Shown here one piece after another: positions 17,489 through 28,064 of a DNA stretch of 64,000 nt. A program made the translations under genes and the position numbers. The notes under the pieces are model-generated. The model was not told where the DNA came from. It searched no databases and was given only the letters and a program-made list of their open reading frames with translations. This DNA comes from Bacteroides fragilis (GTDB taxonomy: Bacteria > Bacteroidota > Bacteroidia > Bacteroidales > DTGW01), in assembly GCA_945889005.1 (NCBI GenBank), contig CAMDBI010000001.1:1-64000 (forward strand), read 5' to 3'. Position 1 is the stretch's first letter. Each line of letters opens with the position of its first letter.

Positions 17489-18538
17489 ATGAATCTCTCT
17501 CCCGAAACACTATTCTTTATATGGTTTTCAGTTTTTATTTTAATTATTCTTATGATCGACTTAGTATTTGTTGGTCGCAACAGCCATGTACTTACTGTAA
17601 AGGAATCGGCTATTTGGACAAGTATTTGGGTGGGCTGTGCAATAGGTTTTTATTTTGTTATCAGACATTATGGCGATGTATTACACGGCATTAATAGTTT
17701 CGAAGAACTAAAAATAGCACAACAACTCTATGCGCCACACCTTACATTGCCTTTGAATTTTAGTGAAGCTCTCGATATGTACCGTAGCAACATGGCTACC
17801 GAATATCTTACCGGTTACTTTATGGAATACACCTTGTCGATGGACAATGTATTCGTTATTATGATGATTTTGGTTGGTTTTAGTGTCGAAAAGCGTCATT
17901 ACAAAAAGGTTTTGTTTTGGGGAATTCTCGGTGCTATTATCCTTCGTTTTATATTTATTTTTATTGGATCGGCTCTTATTCAACGCTTCGAATGGATTCT
18001 TTTTGTTTTTGGGGCATTTCTACTTTATACAGGTATCAAAATGTTTATCGATCGAAACAAAGAAGAAGCGGTCGAAATACACGAACATTGGTTAGTCAAA
18101 TACTTGGGCAAACACTTTAGAGTTACCAATACATTCGAAGGTGGAAAGTTTTTTGTTCGTCGCGACCATAAAACATGGATGACTCCTTTGTTTGTAGTAC
18201 TTATTCTTATTGAATTTACCGACTTAATTTTTGCACTCGATTCTATACCTGCCATTTTTTCTATAACTCGCGACCCTTATATTGTTTTCTTCTCCAATAT
18301 ATTTGCTATTATTGGTTTACGCTCGTTGTTCTTCTTCTTGGTCAAACTGGTTCAATACTTCCGCTTTTTGAAAATCGGTATTGCATTCTTGTTGGCATTT
18401 ATTGGAGTAAAACTACTTGCTGTTAAATATTTGCACGATATTGGTTACGAAAGCGTATACTCACTGTATATTATTTTGGCAACACTCACTATTAGTATTG
18501 TAGCATCGGCAATGTTTCCCGAGAAAAAAGATGCTTAA
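17489..18538 (+). CDS. TerC family integral membrane protein
   Basis: [25 protein letters not shown]...[15 protein letters not shown]...[43 protein letters not shown]. Confidence 0.95.
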   Translation: MNLSPETLFFIWFSVFILIILMIDLVFVGRNSHVLTVKESAIWTSIWVGCAIGFYFVIRHYGDVLHGINSFEELKIAQQLYAPHLTLPLNFSEALDMYRSNMATEYLTGYFMEYTLSMDNVFVIMMILVGFSVEKRHYKKVLFWGILGAIILRFIFIFIGSALIQRFEWILFVFGAFLLYTGIKMFIDRNKEEAVEIHEHWLVKYLGKHFRVTNTFEGGKFFVRRDHKTWMTPLFVVLILIEFTDLIFALDSIPAIFSITRDPYIVFFSNIFAIIGLRSLFFFLVKLVQYFRFLKIGIAFLLAFIGVKLLAVKYLHDIGYESVYSLYIILATLTISIVASAMFPEKKDA

Positions 18539-18768
18539 GGCACTGGATCATAACCATGTCCTCCCCACGGATGACACGACAATATTCGCTTTATGGTTAA
18601 CCATGCTCCTTTGAATGGACCATGTTTTTTCAAAGCTTCTATACCATATTGCGAACAAGTGGGATTGTAGCGACAAGCCATGGGCAAAACTGGCGAAATA
18701 AAATATCGGTATAAGTATATCGGTATTAATAATATATACACAAATATTTTACGTATTATTTTAAACAT
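18535..18768 (-). CDS. yidD: Membrane protein insertion efficiency factor YidD
   Basis: 77 aa, [58 protein letters not shown]. Confidence 0.96.
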   Translation of the reverse strand: MFKIIRKIFVYILLIPIYLYRYFISPVLPMACRYNPTCSQYGIEALKKHGPFKGAWLTIKRILSCHPWGGHGYDPVP

Positions 18769-19153
18769 TTTCAGTCGATTTTTTCGTTTGAACTATGCGC
18801 TTTTTGATGGTTTCAAATCCTTTAATTACTTGCTCCTCTATCTTCGAAAAGTCTTCTATTTGTTTTCCAATATAATTTATCGCAAATGTCAAATCCTTAA
18901 AATCGTGTAAAGAATGCTTATGAAGACGATATGCTTCTCTAATACGGCGTTTAATGAGGTTTCGGTCAACTGCTCTTTTAAACGTTTTCTTCGAAGCTGT
19001 TATCAATACTTGATTATTGTCTTTTGATTCACTTTCCAATTTAATATAAACAAAACGCAAAGGATAACTCAAAAAAGAGCTTCCTTCTTTGTATAGCTTT
19101 TCAATGATAATTTTGCTACAAAGTCGTTCCGATTTCTTAAATGTTAACTCCAA
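18761..19153 (-). CDS. rnpA: Ribonuclease P protein component
   Basis: 130 aa, [11 protein letters not shown]...FVYIKL...[29 protein letters not shown]. Confidence 0.94.
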   Translation of the reverse strand: MELTFKKSERLCSKIIIEKLYKEGSSFLSYPLRFVYIKLESESKDNNQVLITASKKTFKRAVDRNLIKRRIREAYRLHKHSLHDFKDLTFAINYIGKQIEDFSKIEEQVIKGFETIKKRIVQTKKSTENV

Positions 19154-19165
19154 TTGTTTTTGTAT

Positions 19166-19207
19166 AAAAAAAGCGTAATCAAAGGATTACGCTTTAAAAT
19201 ATATTTT
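19166..19207 (-). terminator. Intrinsic terminator-like hairpin between hemD and rnpA
   Basis: aaagcgtaatc-aaag-gattacgcttt stem with flanking A and T tracts. Confidence 0.75.
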
Positions 19208-19309
19208 TTTTCTAAAAACTTATTCAAAACACCGGTTGTTGAGCAAAGTCGAAACAAGTCGAAGCACGGTTATTGAGCTGCTTGTGCTGAGCGGAGCCGA
19301 AGCAAAATA

Positions 19310-20068
19310 CTATTTTTTACAATTCTTATTAAACTCTTTAATATATTGCTCCAAAGCCATGGTCATCGATGGTGCTTCGGGTATAGGAGCTTTAATATCG
19401 AGCCTTAAACCTGCTTCGGTAACTGCTTTGGCTGTCGCTTCTCCAAACGATGCTATTTTTATTTCTTTTTGTTCAAAGTTCGGGAAATTCTGAATAAGCG
19501 ATTTCACTCCCGCCGGACTATAAAAAACCACTACATCGTAATCGATATTGTTGAGATCCGACAAATTTGAATATACTGTCTTATAAATGACAGCTTTGGT
19601 ATATGCAATCTTTAACTTATCTAATAAAGCCGAGATATCGGGTTTCGAGGTATCAGATAGGGTCAACAGATACTTATCGTCTTTATGCTTTATCAACGAA
19701 TCGCTTATGTCGTTGAGCGATGTTTTTCCATAAAAAATCTTACGTTTTCTGTACACAATGTACTTTTGTAAATAAAAAGCTACCGATTCAGTTGTGCAAA
19801 AATATTTCATAGTTTCAGAAATCGTAATTCTCATTTCTTCACATAGTCTGAAAAAATGATCGATAGCTGTTTTACTGCTAAATATAATGGCTGTATGCTC
19901 CAGTACATCGATTCGCGATTGCCTAAAATCTTTCGACGACAATCCTTCGACCTGAATAAAAGGCCTAAAATCAATCTTCACATTAGTTTTCTCAGCCAGT
20001 TGTTGGTAAGGTGACTTTTCGCTTGTATCTGGTTCTGGTTGAGATACAAGAATTTTCTTTATCTTCAA
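19310..20068 (-). CDS. hemD: Uroporphyrinogen-III synthase
   Basis: 252 aa; KKILVSQPEPDTSEKSPYQQLAEK...IIFSSKTAIDHFF...VVFYSPAGVKSL...IASFGEATAKAVTEAGLRLDIKAPIPEAPSMTMAL; sits next to a DUF4271 gene. Confidence 0.9.
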   Translation of the reverse strand: MKIKKILVSQPEPDTSEKSPYQQLAEKTNVKIDFRPFIQVEGLSSKDFRQSRIDVLEHTAIIFSSKTAIDHFFRLCEEMRITISETMKYFCTTESVAFYLQKYIVYRKRKIFYGKTSLNDISDSLIKHKDDKYLLTLSDTSKPDISALLDKLKIAYTKAVIYKTVYSNLSDLNNIDYDVVVFYSPAGVKSLIQNFPNFEQKEIKIASFGEATAKAVTEAGLRLDIKAPIPEAPSMTMALEQYIKEFNKNCKK

Positions 20069-20104
20069 GGCGCTTTTATTTTTTGGTTAAAACATCTTGT
20101 TTAA

Positions 20105-21079
20105 CTACTTGCTAATTAGCTTTATAACTATTAACAAGGGTAAAATTTCGATTATGCAAAGGTATAACATTGTATAAAAAAAAGAAAAGCCTTTTGAAAT
20201 AAAAATTCGAATACTTCTATATAATATTAATATTGTGGATGTTAAAAATAAAATTATACTACTTACTATTAATATATTTTTGAGTGGATCGCTTACAAAA
20301 AAAACAATTGAAACTACCGGTAGTATTAGTATTGATAATACTTTTAAATATAATAATGATGAATGTATAATCTCTTCTATTAATGTTTGCTTTTGCAATA
20401 AAAATCCTAAAAACCTCGATAATAATGTTTTGTATAAATAATATAGCACCAATATTAAAATTCCAATACTTAAATACCAGTAACCGGTCAAACCAAAAAC
20501 TTCTACATTGTATAATTTTAGGGCAATACTAATATAAAAACCTATAATTATAAAAGATAAAAAATTGAGTAAGTAATATAATCGTATCAATAAAGCATTG
20601 TTAGATTTAAACAAACGCGACGACTCGTGATAATTGATTGATGATAAAATAATTTGATTAAGAAACTTTCCATAAAATACTCTAATCCATGCATATATTG
20701 CTACCACTACTAACATACACGATATAGTAATATCTTTATATTCATTTATTACCGTCGATTGAAAATGATTTTTTTCAATCGGCTGTATCGTAATGCTTTT
20801 TTGTTTATTGGTATCGTTTTTAAATATCGATTGTTCCTTATATTCTTTTGATGAATTGGTTTTAATTAAAAATAAAAAATTTTGTGGCTCGGGATTAAAT
20901 GTGTCTAAATAGGATGAGTCGCTATATTTCACAATTGTTTTAACTTGCTTTTTAGGAGCATTCCAAACGCTCAAAGATTTAACAAATCCAGCACTTTTCA
21001 ATGTATCTGTTGTCGCACTCGCAATGGTAGCAACTTCTGTAGATGTTTGTGACGATATGTTAGCTGAATCCTGATACAA
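20105..21079 (-). CDS. DUF4271-type multi-pass membrane protein
   Basis: 324 aa, multiple TM segments, adjacent to hemD as is common in Bacteroidota. Confidence 0.75.
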   Translation of the reverse strand: MYQDSANISSQTSTEVATIASATTDTLKSAGFVKSLSVWNAPKKQVKTIVKYSDSSYLDTFNPEPQNFLFLIKTNSSKEYKEQSIFKNDTNKQKSITIQPIEKNHFQSTVINEYKDITISCMLVVVAIYAWIRVFYGKFLNQIILSSINYHESSRLFKSNNALLIRLYYLLNFLSFIIIGFYISIALKLYNVEVFGLTGYWYLSIGILILVLYYLYKTLLSRFLGFLLQKQTLIEEIIHSSLLYLKVLSILILPVVSIVFFVSDPLKNILIVSSIILFLTSTILILYRSIRIFISKGFSFFYTMLYLCIIEILPLLIVIKLISK

Positions 21080-21116
21080 TGTTAATCTTATTATAATGCA
21101 ACAAATGTAAGAAAAA

Positions 21117-21446
21117 TTAGTATTTTAATTTTTCATTTGTATTATGTCTTTCACTATCGCGTTGTGTTTTTTTTTCGATGTTTTGCTCAATTGCTTTATT
21201 TAAATCTATTCCTGTTTGATTGGCAATACAAGTAATCACAAATAAAACATCGGCCAATTCATCGGCTAGCTTATTTTTCAAATCGCTATCCTTGGTCGAT
21301 TGTTCTCCATATACACGTGCCATAATACGTGCTACCTCTCCTACTTCTTCGGTTAATATGGCCATATTGGTCAGTTCATTAAAATACCGAACCCCATATT
21401 GCTTAATCCAGCTATCTACTGTTAACTGCAATTGTTCTATGTTCAT
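21117..21446 (-). CDS. MazG-like nucleotide pyrophosphohydrolase
   Basis: 109 aa; YFNELTNMAILTEEVGEVARIMARVYGEQ...LADELADVLFVITCIANQTGIDL. Confidence 0.92.
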   Translation of the reverse strand: MNIEQLQLTVDSWIKQYGVRYFNELTNMAILTEEVGEVARIMARVYGEQSTKDSDLKNKLADELADVLFVITCIANQTGIDLNKAIEQNIEKKTQRDSERHNTNEKLKY

Positions 21447-21898
21447 TATTCTTTATTTTTTGTATCAAAAAGTATGGTTACCGGTCCATCATTATTTAAT
21501 TCAACTTGCATATCGGCTCCAAATTCGCCACTTTTTACATTTCCATGTATATGTTTTTTTATTTCATTCAAAAAACTTTCGTATATGGGTTTTGCTACAT
21601 CGGGTTTCGATGCTCTTATGTACGATGGTCTATTACCTTTTTTAGTACTGGCAAACAGGGTAAACTGACTTACTACCAATACATCTCCATCAATTTGATT
21701 TACATCTAAATTCATTATACAATCTTGATCTGGAAATATTCTAATTCGAGCTATTTTTCCGCAAAGCCATTCGATATCATCAACCGTATCTATGTCCTCA
21801 ATACCGAGTAATACTAAAATACCTTTACCAATTTTTTCTTCTCTTTCGCCATTTATTGTAACTTTGGCGTAGCTTACTCGTTGCAAAACGACCCTCAT
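21446..21898 (-). CDS. dtd: D-aminoacyl-tRNA deacylase
   Basis: 150 aa; MRVVLQRVSYAKVTING...VLLGIEDIDT...DVLVVSQFTLFASTKKGNRPSY...GADMQVELNNDGPVTILFDT. Confidence 0.96.
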   Translation of the reverse strand: MRVVLQRVSYAKVTINGEREEKIGKGILVLLGIEDIDTVDDIEWLCGKIARIRIFPDQDCIMNLDVNQIDGDVLVVSQFTLFASTKKGNRPSYIRASKPDVAKPIYESFLNEIKKHIHGNVKSGEFGADMQVELNNDGPVTILFDTKNKE

Positions 21899-21916
21899 TT
21901 TTCACAATTTTATATA

Positions 21917-22528
21917 ATGAATGTAAAACTTTTAAAATATTGTTTTATTGGTATTATTTATTTTACTATTACTTTCAATATAAAGGCCCAATTTGTTAAT
22001 AATAAATATCGTAATGCATTTTCTAATGCACTAAGATATTACCCTGAAATTGACTCAAATTCAATTGAAATTAAGAATAAAAAATTATGTGCTTCTATGA
22101 TGGCACGCCCTCAAATATCGTATTTTTTTTGTAAAAATCGAAAATATTCAATTTATATCAATACTTCTTTAAAAAAAACCGGGTTCTTGCCATATTACAT
22201 GCCCGACAGTGCTCTTGCCGGACTATTTGGTCACGAATTGGCTCATATTTACTTTTACCAAAATATCTCACGTACCAATATGATTAAATTTACGTTTCAA
22301 TATTTAAGAAAATCTCAAATTAAAAGAATTGAACGGGAAACAGATTCAATTACTATAAGTAAAGGTTTAGGTAATGAATTGTTTATATTTCGTAATTATA
22401 TAGATACTTGCTCTACTATTAATTCAAAATATAAAACTAAAAAAGAAGAACTCTATTTAAATAAAACTGAATTATTAATATTGATTGACGAACATAATAA
22501 AATATCATGCGACTCATTAAAAAACTGA
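21917..22528 (+). CDS. Small secreted/membrane metallopeptidase-like protein (HExxH)
   Basis: MNVKLLKYCFIGIIYFTITF...; LAGLFGHELAHIYFYQN and downstream ERETDSITISKGLG. Confidence 0.7.
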   Translation: MNVKLLKYCFIGIIYFTITFNIKAQFVNNKYRNAFSNALRYYPEIDSNSIEIKNKKLCASMMARPQISYFFCKNRKYSIYINTSLKKTGFLPYYMPDSALAGLFGHELAHIYFYQNISRTNMIKFTFQYLRKSQIKRIERETDSITISKGLGNELFIFRNYIDTCSTINSKYKTKKEELYLNKTELLILIDEHNKISCDSLKN

Positions 22529-25083
22529 TTATTGGAATTTTAATTTTTATTATTATTATTTGCGCTGCATTATTTAGCTTTTCGTGGCTTTATGGCGACT
22601 TCATTGCTCAAACCGTAATAAAAAAACTAAATAACAATTTACAAACTCAAATAACAGTCGAAAAAGTCAAATTTTCAATTTTTTCTAAATTTCCAAACGC
22701 AACAATTCGACTAAGCAAAGTAACTGCAAAAAATAAAAAATCATTTTTTACTTTAAAAAAAGAGGTAAATATTAGCGATACACTTTTTTATGCAGATAAC
22801 ATCTATTTAAATCTAAATCTGAAAAATTTATTTTTTAAACAGTATATTATTAATGAATTTGAACTTAACTATTCTAATTTAAATATTTACTTTAATGAAT
22901 TTGACGACAATAATTTCAGTATTTTTAATACTTCTGCCGATTCATCTCAAAACTCATACTTACAACTCCATAAAATAAAAATAAACAATTGTAATATCAA
23001 TTATTTAGATCTAAAATCTGGGAATAAATTTAATAGTACAATTGACGAATCGTTAATTTCTGGCATTAACAAAAACGAAGAACTGAAACTAAAAATTATC
23101 TCAGATCTTACGTTGAATCATATAAATACAAAAAACTTTAACTATCGAACTCGTACCAAACTTACGCTAAATACGAGTTGTGAATTTAACAACGATACCA
23201 TTATTATTAATGTCGGTTCTATTTCGGTAAACGATAATAATCTCATACTATTTGGAAAATATTATCCAGGGTACATCGATTTGTCTGCCTCTTCAGATAA
23301 AATGAATTTTAAGCATCTTACAAAAATTCTACCTTCAAATCTAATTGAAAAAATAACTTTCGAAGGAATCGGAAAAATTAATTTAATTATTAAAGGAAAA
23401 TATAACAAAAATATGAATCCCAACTTATATTTGTCGCTCAAGTCAAATAAAATAACAATTAATTATAAACCAACTAAAAATGCCTTAAACTTAAATAATA
23501 TCAATTTCGACATATCTATTAAAAAATCTGTATTAAATCTAAATCTCAAAGAATGTATAGCAAATTTTCTAAATAGCAATATAAATATATCTGCTTTTGC
23601 AAATTACAACGATAGCTTAAAGTATACATGTAAGTTAAATGGATTAATAAATATTGCAGATTTTAAAAGCTTAACTTTACCAAAAGAAATATTAGATCTA
23701 TCGGGTAAAATTAATACTCAATTAAGCATTAATGGTTATTGTAATAAAACCGACTCTTCAATACAACGTATTCTTGAAAAATCTAATATTAGTGGCGATG
23801 TTTCATTCAATAATATATTATTTAAACACTTATATAACAATTATTCATTTAACGATTTAAATGGTCATATACATATATCAGATTATATTACATCTAAAGA
23901 TATAGAAATACTCTACAAAAACAATTCTCTAAAAGGAAGTATTGCAATTCCATACTTAAGTGTTATTAATCAAACATTCAATTATTTCAATATTGCTTGT
24001 TATAGTAACAATTTAAATATCGATAGTCTTATTTCATCCAATAATAATACAACAAGTGCTCTTTTCGATGCCAATTCTTTGAACGGGAAAATACGTTTAA
24101 CAGCCAACAAAATGCTTTATCAAAACTTAGTTCTACAAAATCTAAAATCAAATATTACATTTTCAAAAAATGGTATTCATTTTGAAAATATTGACTTTAG
24201 TACGCTAAATGGCAGTATCGATGCCGAAGCTAGTATTATTCAAAATGGGTATACTCAGAAATATTCATTATCATGTAATTTACTCAGTGTTGATATTAAT
24301 CAATTACTAAAATCATTTAACAATTTTGGACAAAATACTTTAAAATACTCTCATTTAAAAGGCCTTTTTAATGGTTCTGTTTTTATGAAATTTTCGATAG
24401 ACAGCTTATTAAATATTTCTGATAAAAGTATAGAAGTCGAAAGTAATATTGAAATAAAAAACGGCGAACTCATAGGTTTTGATCCAATATTGGAACTTTC
24501 AAAATTTATTAAAATCGACGATTTAAAACATATCAAATTTGCAACCTTAAAGAATAAGATTCAAATTAAAAACAGAAATATATTAATTCCTTCAATGGAT
24601 ATTTCGTCTAATGCTTTAAATTTAAACTTATACGGCAATCACGATTTCGACAATAACTTCGAATATCATATTAGACTTTCTCTCTCGGAGGTACTATTTA
24701 ATAAATTCAAAACAAATGCAAGCAATAAAAATGCAAATTTCAATGAAAAAGATGGCAAAGCTCAATTATTTCTTTTTTACGTTATCAAAGGCAACTTCGA
24801 CAATTTTAAAGTTTCTTTCGATTCGCGTAACGCAAAAGAACAATTCAAAAATAATCTTTTGAATGAAAAAAATCTTTTAAAAAACATCATTAAATCGGAA
24901 TTTAGTGGATTGAAAAATGATTCAACATTTATACATAAAACGAGTGAAAAAATTATAATTGAACAGGATGAGTTAATCGAAACTCCCTACTCTAATAATA
25001 AAACTGTTGGGAAACCAATTATTCAGGAAAAAACGACAAATAAAAAAAATTCTAAACCCATTATTGAATGGAAAGACGAATAA
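22507..25083 (+). CDS. AsmA-like large protein
   Basis: 858 aa; N-term TM, then VEKVKFSIFSKFPNATIRLSKVTAKNK; AsmA-like architecture. Confidence 0.8.
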   Translation: MRLIKKLIIGILIFIIIICAALFSFSWLYGDFIAQTVIKKLNNNLQTQITVEKVKFSIFSKFPNATIRLSKVTAKNKKSFFTLKKEVNISDTLFYADNIYLNLNLKNLFFKQYIINEFELNYSNLNIYFNEFDDNNFSIFNTSADSSQNSYLQLHKIKINNCNINYLDLKSGNKFNSTIDESLISGINKNEELKLKIISDLTLNHINTKNFNYRTRTKLTLNTSCEFNNDTIIINVGSISVNDNNLILFGKYYPGYIDLSASSDKMNFKHLTKILPSNLIEKITFEGIGKINLIIKGKYNKNMNPNLYLSLKSNKITINYKPTKNALNLNNINFDISIKKSVLNLNLKECIANFLNSNINISAFANYNDSLKYTCKLNGLINIADFKSLTLPKEILDLSGKINTQLSINGYCNKTDSSIQRILEKSNISGDVSFNNILFKHLYNNYSFNDLNGHIHISDYITSKDIEILYKNNSLKGSIAIPYLSVINQTFNYFNIACYSNNLNIDSLISSNNNTTSALFDANSLNGKIRLTANKMLYQNLVLQNLKSNITFSKNGIHFENIDFSTLNGSIDAEASIIQNGYTQKYSLSCNLLSVDINQLLKSFNNFGQNTLKYSHLKGLFNGSVFMKFSIDSLLNISDKSIEVESNIEIKNGELIGFDPILELSKFIKIDDLKHIKFATLKNKIQIKNRNILIPSMDISSNALNLNLYGNHDFDNNFEYHIRLSLSEVLFNKFKTNASNKNANFNEKDGKAQLFLFYVIKGNFDNFKVSFDSRNAKEQFKNNLLNEKNLLKNIIKSEFSGLKNDSTFIHKTSEKIIIEQDELIETPYSNNKTVGKPIIQEKTTNKKNSKPIIEWKDE

Positions 25084-25094
25084 ATAAAAATAGT

Positions 25095-26249
25095 ATGAAA
25101 CTTCAACTTAAAAATATCCGAAATGGGAAAATTATTCTTTTTTTAATAGCAATAATTATTGCCTTTTCGTCGCTATACTTTGCCAATCGACTCGTAAAGC
25201 AATTGTCCGATGAAGAAAAAAAGAAAATTGAACTATGGTCTGAAGCCATTCGTCAAATTTCTATTAACAATCTCGAAGATAAAGATTTTACACTCGTACT
25301 TCAGGTAATACAGAACAATTCTACAATTCCAGTAATTTTAACAGATACTGCAAATAATATTATTTCATATAGAAATGTTGGAAATGAAAATAAAATAACT
25401 AATGAATTCTTAAACAGTAGCTTGCAAGAAATGAAATTGAAAAATTACATAATTACAATTGATCTTGGCAATGGAAATAAAAACTATGTATTTTACAACG
25501 AATCTATAATACTAAAGAAATTAAAATATTTTCCTTATGTTCAATTAAGTATTATATTCATTTTCATAGTTTTGGCATACTTTATTTTCAGTTCATCGCG
25601 CAAAGCCGAACAAAACAAGGTCTGGGTTGGTCTTAGTAAAGAAACAGCTCATCAATTGGGTACACCGACTTCATCTCTTTTAGGTTGGAGCGAATTAATT
25701 AAAGAAAAACTTAAAGACGACCCTATTGCCTTTGAACTAGAAAATGATGTGAAACGTCTCGAAAAAATAACTGATCGATTTTCAAAAATTGGGTCAAAAC
25801 CTGTTCTAATTCCAGAAAATATAGACGAAACAATTATTTCAGTAGTTAATTATTTTAAAAAACGTACTTCAGATAAAATTGCTTTTAATATTAATTCTTC
25901 ATTAGTCAACAATCAATTGTCAATTTCAAAAACATTATTTGAATGGGTAATTGAAAATTTACTGAAAAATGCAATCGATGCTATGGAAGGAATAGGTTCG
26001 ATAAGCATACATATATATCAAGTAAACAAATATATAAATATTGATATATCTGATACAGGTAAAGGTATAGCAAAAGCAAAATTTAAAACAATTTTTAAAC
26101 CGGGTTATACAACAAAAACACGTGGCTGGGGTTTAGGTTTATCGCTTTCTAAACGTATTATTGAAGAATATCATCATGGTAAAATATTTGTAAGCGAATC
26201 TGAAATAGACAAAGGAACTTGTTTTAGAATTTCGATGAAAAAAAAATAA
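25095..26249 (+). CDS. Sensor histidine kinase
   Basis: GLSKETAHQLGTPTSSLLGWSELIKEKL (H box), NLLKNAIDAMEG, DTGKGIAKAKFKTIFKPGYTTKTRGWGLGLSLSKRIIEEYHHGKI. Confidence 0.93.
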   Translation: MKLQLKNIRNGKIILFLIAIIIAFSSLYFANRLVKQLSDEEKKKIELWSEAIRQISINNLEDKDFTLVLQVIQNNSTIPVILTDTANNIISYRNVGNENKITNEFLNSSLQEMKLKNYIITIDLGNGNKNYVFYNESIILKKLKYFPYVQLSIIFIFIVLAYFIFSSSRKAEQNKVWVGLSKETAHQLGTPTSSLLGWSELIKEKLKDDPIAFELENDVKRLEKITDRFSKIGSKPVLIPENIDETIISVVNYFKKRTSDKIAFNINSSLVNNQLSISKTLFEWVIENLLKNAIDAMEGIGSISIHIYQVNKYINIDISDTGKGIAKAKFKTIFKPGYTTKTRGWGLGLSLSKRIIEEYHHGKIFVSESEIDKGTCFRISMKKK

Positions 26250-26253
26250 AAAA

Positions 26254-27495
26254 ATGCAACGATCCGACATAGAAATAATGGCGCCTGTAGGCTCATACGA
26301 AACACTGATGGCTGCCATACAGGGCAATGCCAATGCTGTATATTTTGGAATTGGAAAACTCAATATGCGAGCCAAATCTACGCTCAACTTTACCGAAAAT
26401 GACCTGAAAAACATTGTTCAGATTTGTCGCGATAATAATCTGCGTTCTTATGTAACGCTCAATACGGTAATGTACGATGGCGATATAGATGAAATGCATC
26501 ATGTAATCGATGTTGTTAAAGACTCGGGTGTCGATGCTATTATTGCTTCAGACCATGCAGCTCTTATGTATGCACGAGAAAAAGGGGTCGAAATTCACAT
26601 CTCAACACAACAAAATATCAGTAATTTCGAGGCTGTTCGATTTTTTAGCCAGTTTGCCGATGTTATGGTTCTTGCTCGTGAGCTCAACTTAGACCAAATG
26701 GCCGAAATTGCCCGAAAAATTGACGAACATAACATCACAGGTCCATCTGGAAATAAGGTCAAACTCGAAATTTTTACCCACGGGGCTTTATGTATGGCTG
26801 TTTCGGGCAAATGTTACTTGAGCCTGCACGAATACAATTACTCTGCCAACCGTGGTGCCTGCCTTCAAATTTGTAGGCGTGCATATAATGTTACCGACAA
26901 AGAAACCGGCGCTCAACTCGAAATCGACAACGAATACATTATGTCTCCCAAAGATTTATGCACCATCGACTTTCTCGACCGTATTATTGGCGCAGGAATC
27001 AAAATTCTAAAAATTGAAGGGCGTGCTCGCTCCGGCGAATATGTAAAAACAGTTTGCCAATGCTACAACGAGGCTGTGCATTCAATCGTCGATCAATCTT
27101 TTTCCAAAGAAAAAATCGATGCCTGGAAATCGCGCCTTTCGACTGTATATAATCGTGGTTTTTGGGATGGCTATTACCTCGGTCGCAAAATGGGCGAATG
27201 GAGCGAAATATATGGCTCAAAAGCTACTAAAACGAAAGAATATCTGGCCAAAGTAACAAATTTCTATTCTAATATAGGTGTAGGCGAATTTCAAATGGAA
27301 ACTGGGTCTCTCAAAATTGGTGACGAAGTTCTTATTCTTGGTCCTACAACAGGTGTTGTAGAAATTGCCATAGTCGAAGAAATTCGTGTCGACCTTAAAC
27401 CGGTTAACGAAACCATAAAAGGTCAACTTTTCTCAATGAAAGTAAATACCACCATTCGCCGAAACGACAAGCTTTATAAACTAAAACAAAATTAA
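26254..27495 (+). CDS. U32 family peptidase (YegQ/RlhA/TrhP type)
   Basis: 413 aa; EIMAPVGSYETLMAAIQGNANAVYFGIGKLNMRA...IEIFTHGALCMAVSGKCYLS...SANRGACLQICRRAY. Confidence 0.94.
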   Translation: MQRSDIEIMAPVGSYETLMAAIQGNANAVYFGIGKLNMRAKSTLNFTENDLKNIVQICRDNNLRSYVTLNTVMYDGDIDEMHHVIDVVKDSGVDAIIASDHAALMYAREKGVEIHISTQQNISNFEAVRFFSQFADVMVLARELNLDQMAEIARKIDEHNITGPSGNKVKLEIFTHGALCMAVSGKCYLSLHEYNYSANRGACLQICRRAYNVTDKETGAQLEIDNEYIMSPKDLCTIDFLDRIIGAGIKILKIEGRARSGEYVKTVCQCYNEAVHSIVDQSFSKEKIDAWKSRLSTVYNRGFWDGYYLGRKMGEWSEIYGSKATKTKEYLAKVTNFYSNIGVGEFQMETGSLKIGDEVLILGPTTGVVEIAIVEEIRVDLKPVNETIKGQLFSMKVNTTIRRNDKLYKLKQN

Positions 27496-27688
27496 ATTAT
27501 ATATGGTTAAGTGAATAATTTGCACATTTATTTTTCTTTTCCTCAAACTTCAACTATTCATTGACGAATGCTTCAATTATCTTAATTAAAAATGCAACCT
27601 TTTTAATAATTTTAGGTATACATAAATTGAATTAGAGAAATATTTTTTTTCTAACTTAATTTCCTATCAACCTAATATCCTTAATGTC

Positions 27689-28063
27689 ATGGCTAAAACC
27701 ATTTTCTTTGTCGACGACGACAAAATGATTATTAACTTACTTGAATATACATTCAACAAAAATGAATATAATATTCGGTCTTTTAAAACTGGTGAAGATT
27801 GTATTGCTGCAATCGCTAATGAAATTCCCGATTTGGTTGTATTAGATCATATTTACGACAATTCAAAAAGTGTCCTTAGTGGTCTTGACACCTTAAAAGA
27901 AATAAAGTCAATAAATGACTCTATTTCTGTTGTTATTCTTACAAGCCAAGAAGATAAAAATCTGATACCTATTTTCTTAAATGCTGGAGCATCTAAATAC
28001 ATCAATAAAGATGCATTTTTTATCGACTCTCTTTCCGAAACCTTTCAAACTTTGCTGCAATAA
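27689..28063 (+). CDS. Single-domain response regulator
   Basis: 124 aa; KTIFFVDDDKMIINLLEYTF...DLVVLDHIYD...VVILTSQED. Confidence 0.9.
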   Translation: MAKTIFFVDDDKMIINLLEYTFNKNEYNIRSFKTGEDCIAAIANEIPDLVVLDHIYDNSKSVLSGLDTLKEIKSINDSISVVILTSQEDKNLIPIFLNAGASKYINKDAFFIDSLSETFQTLLQ

Positions 28064-28064
28064 A

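Noticed and set aside
20105-21079. Novel membrane protein next to hemD
   Set aside because: Position and topology match the DUF4271-type protein usually found with hemD in Bacteroidota.
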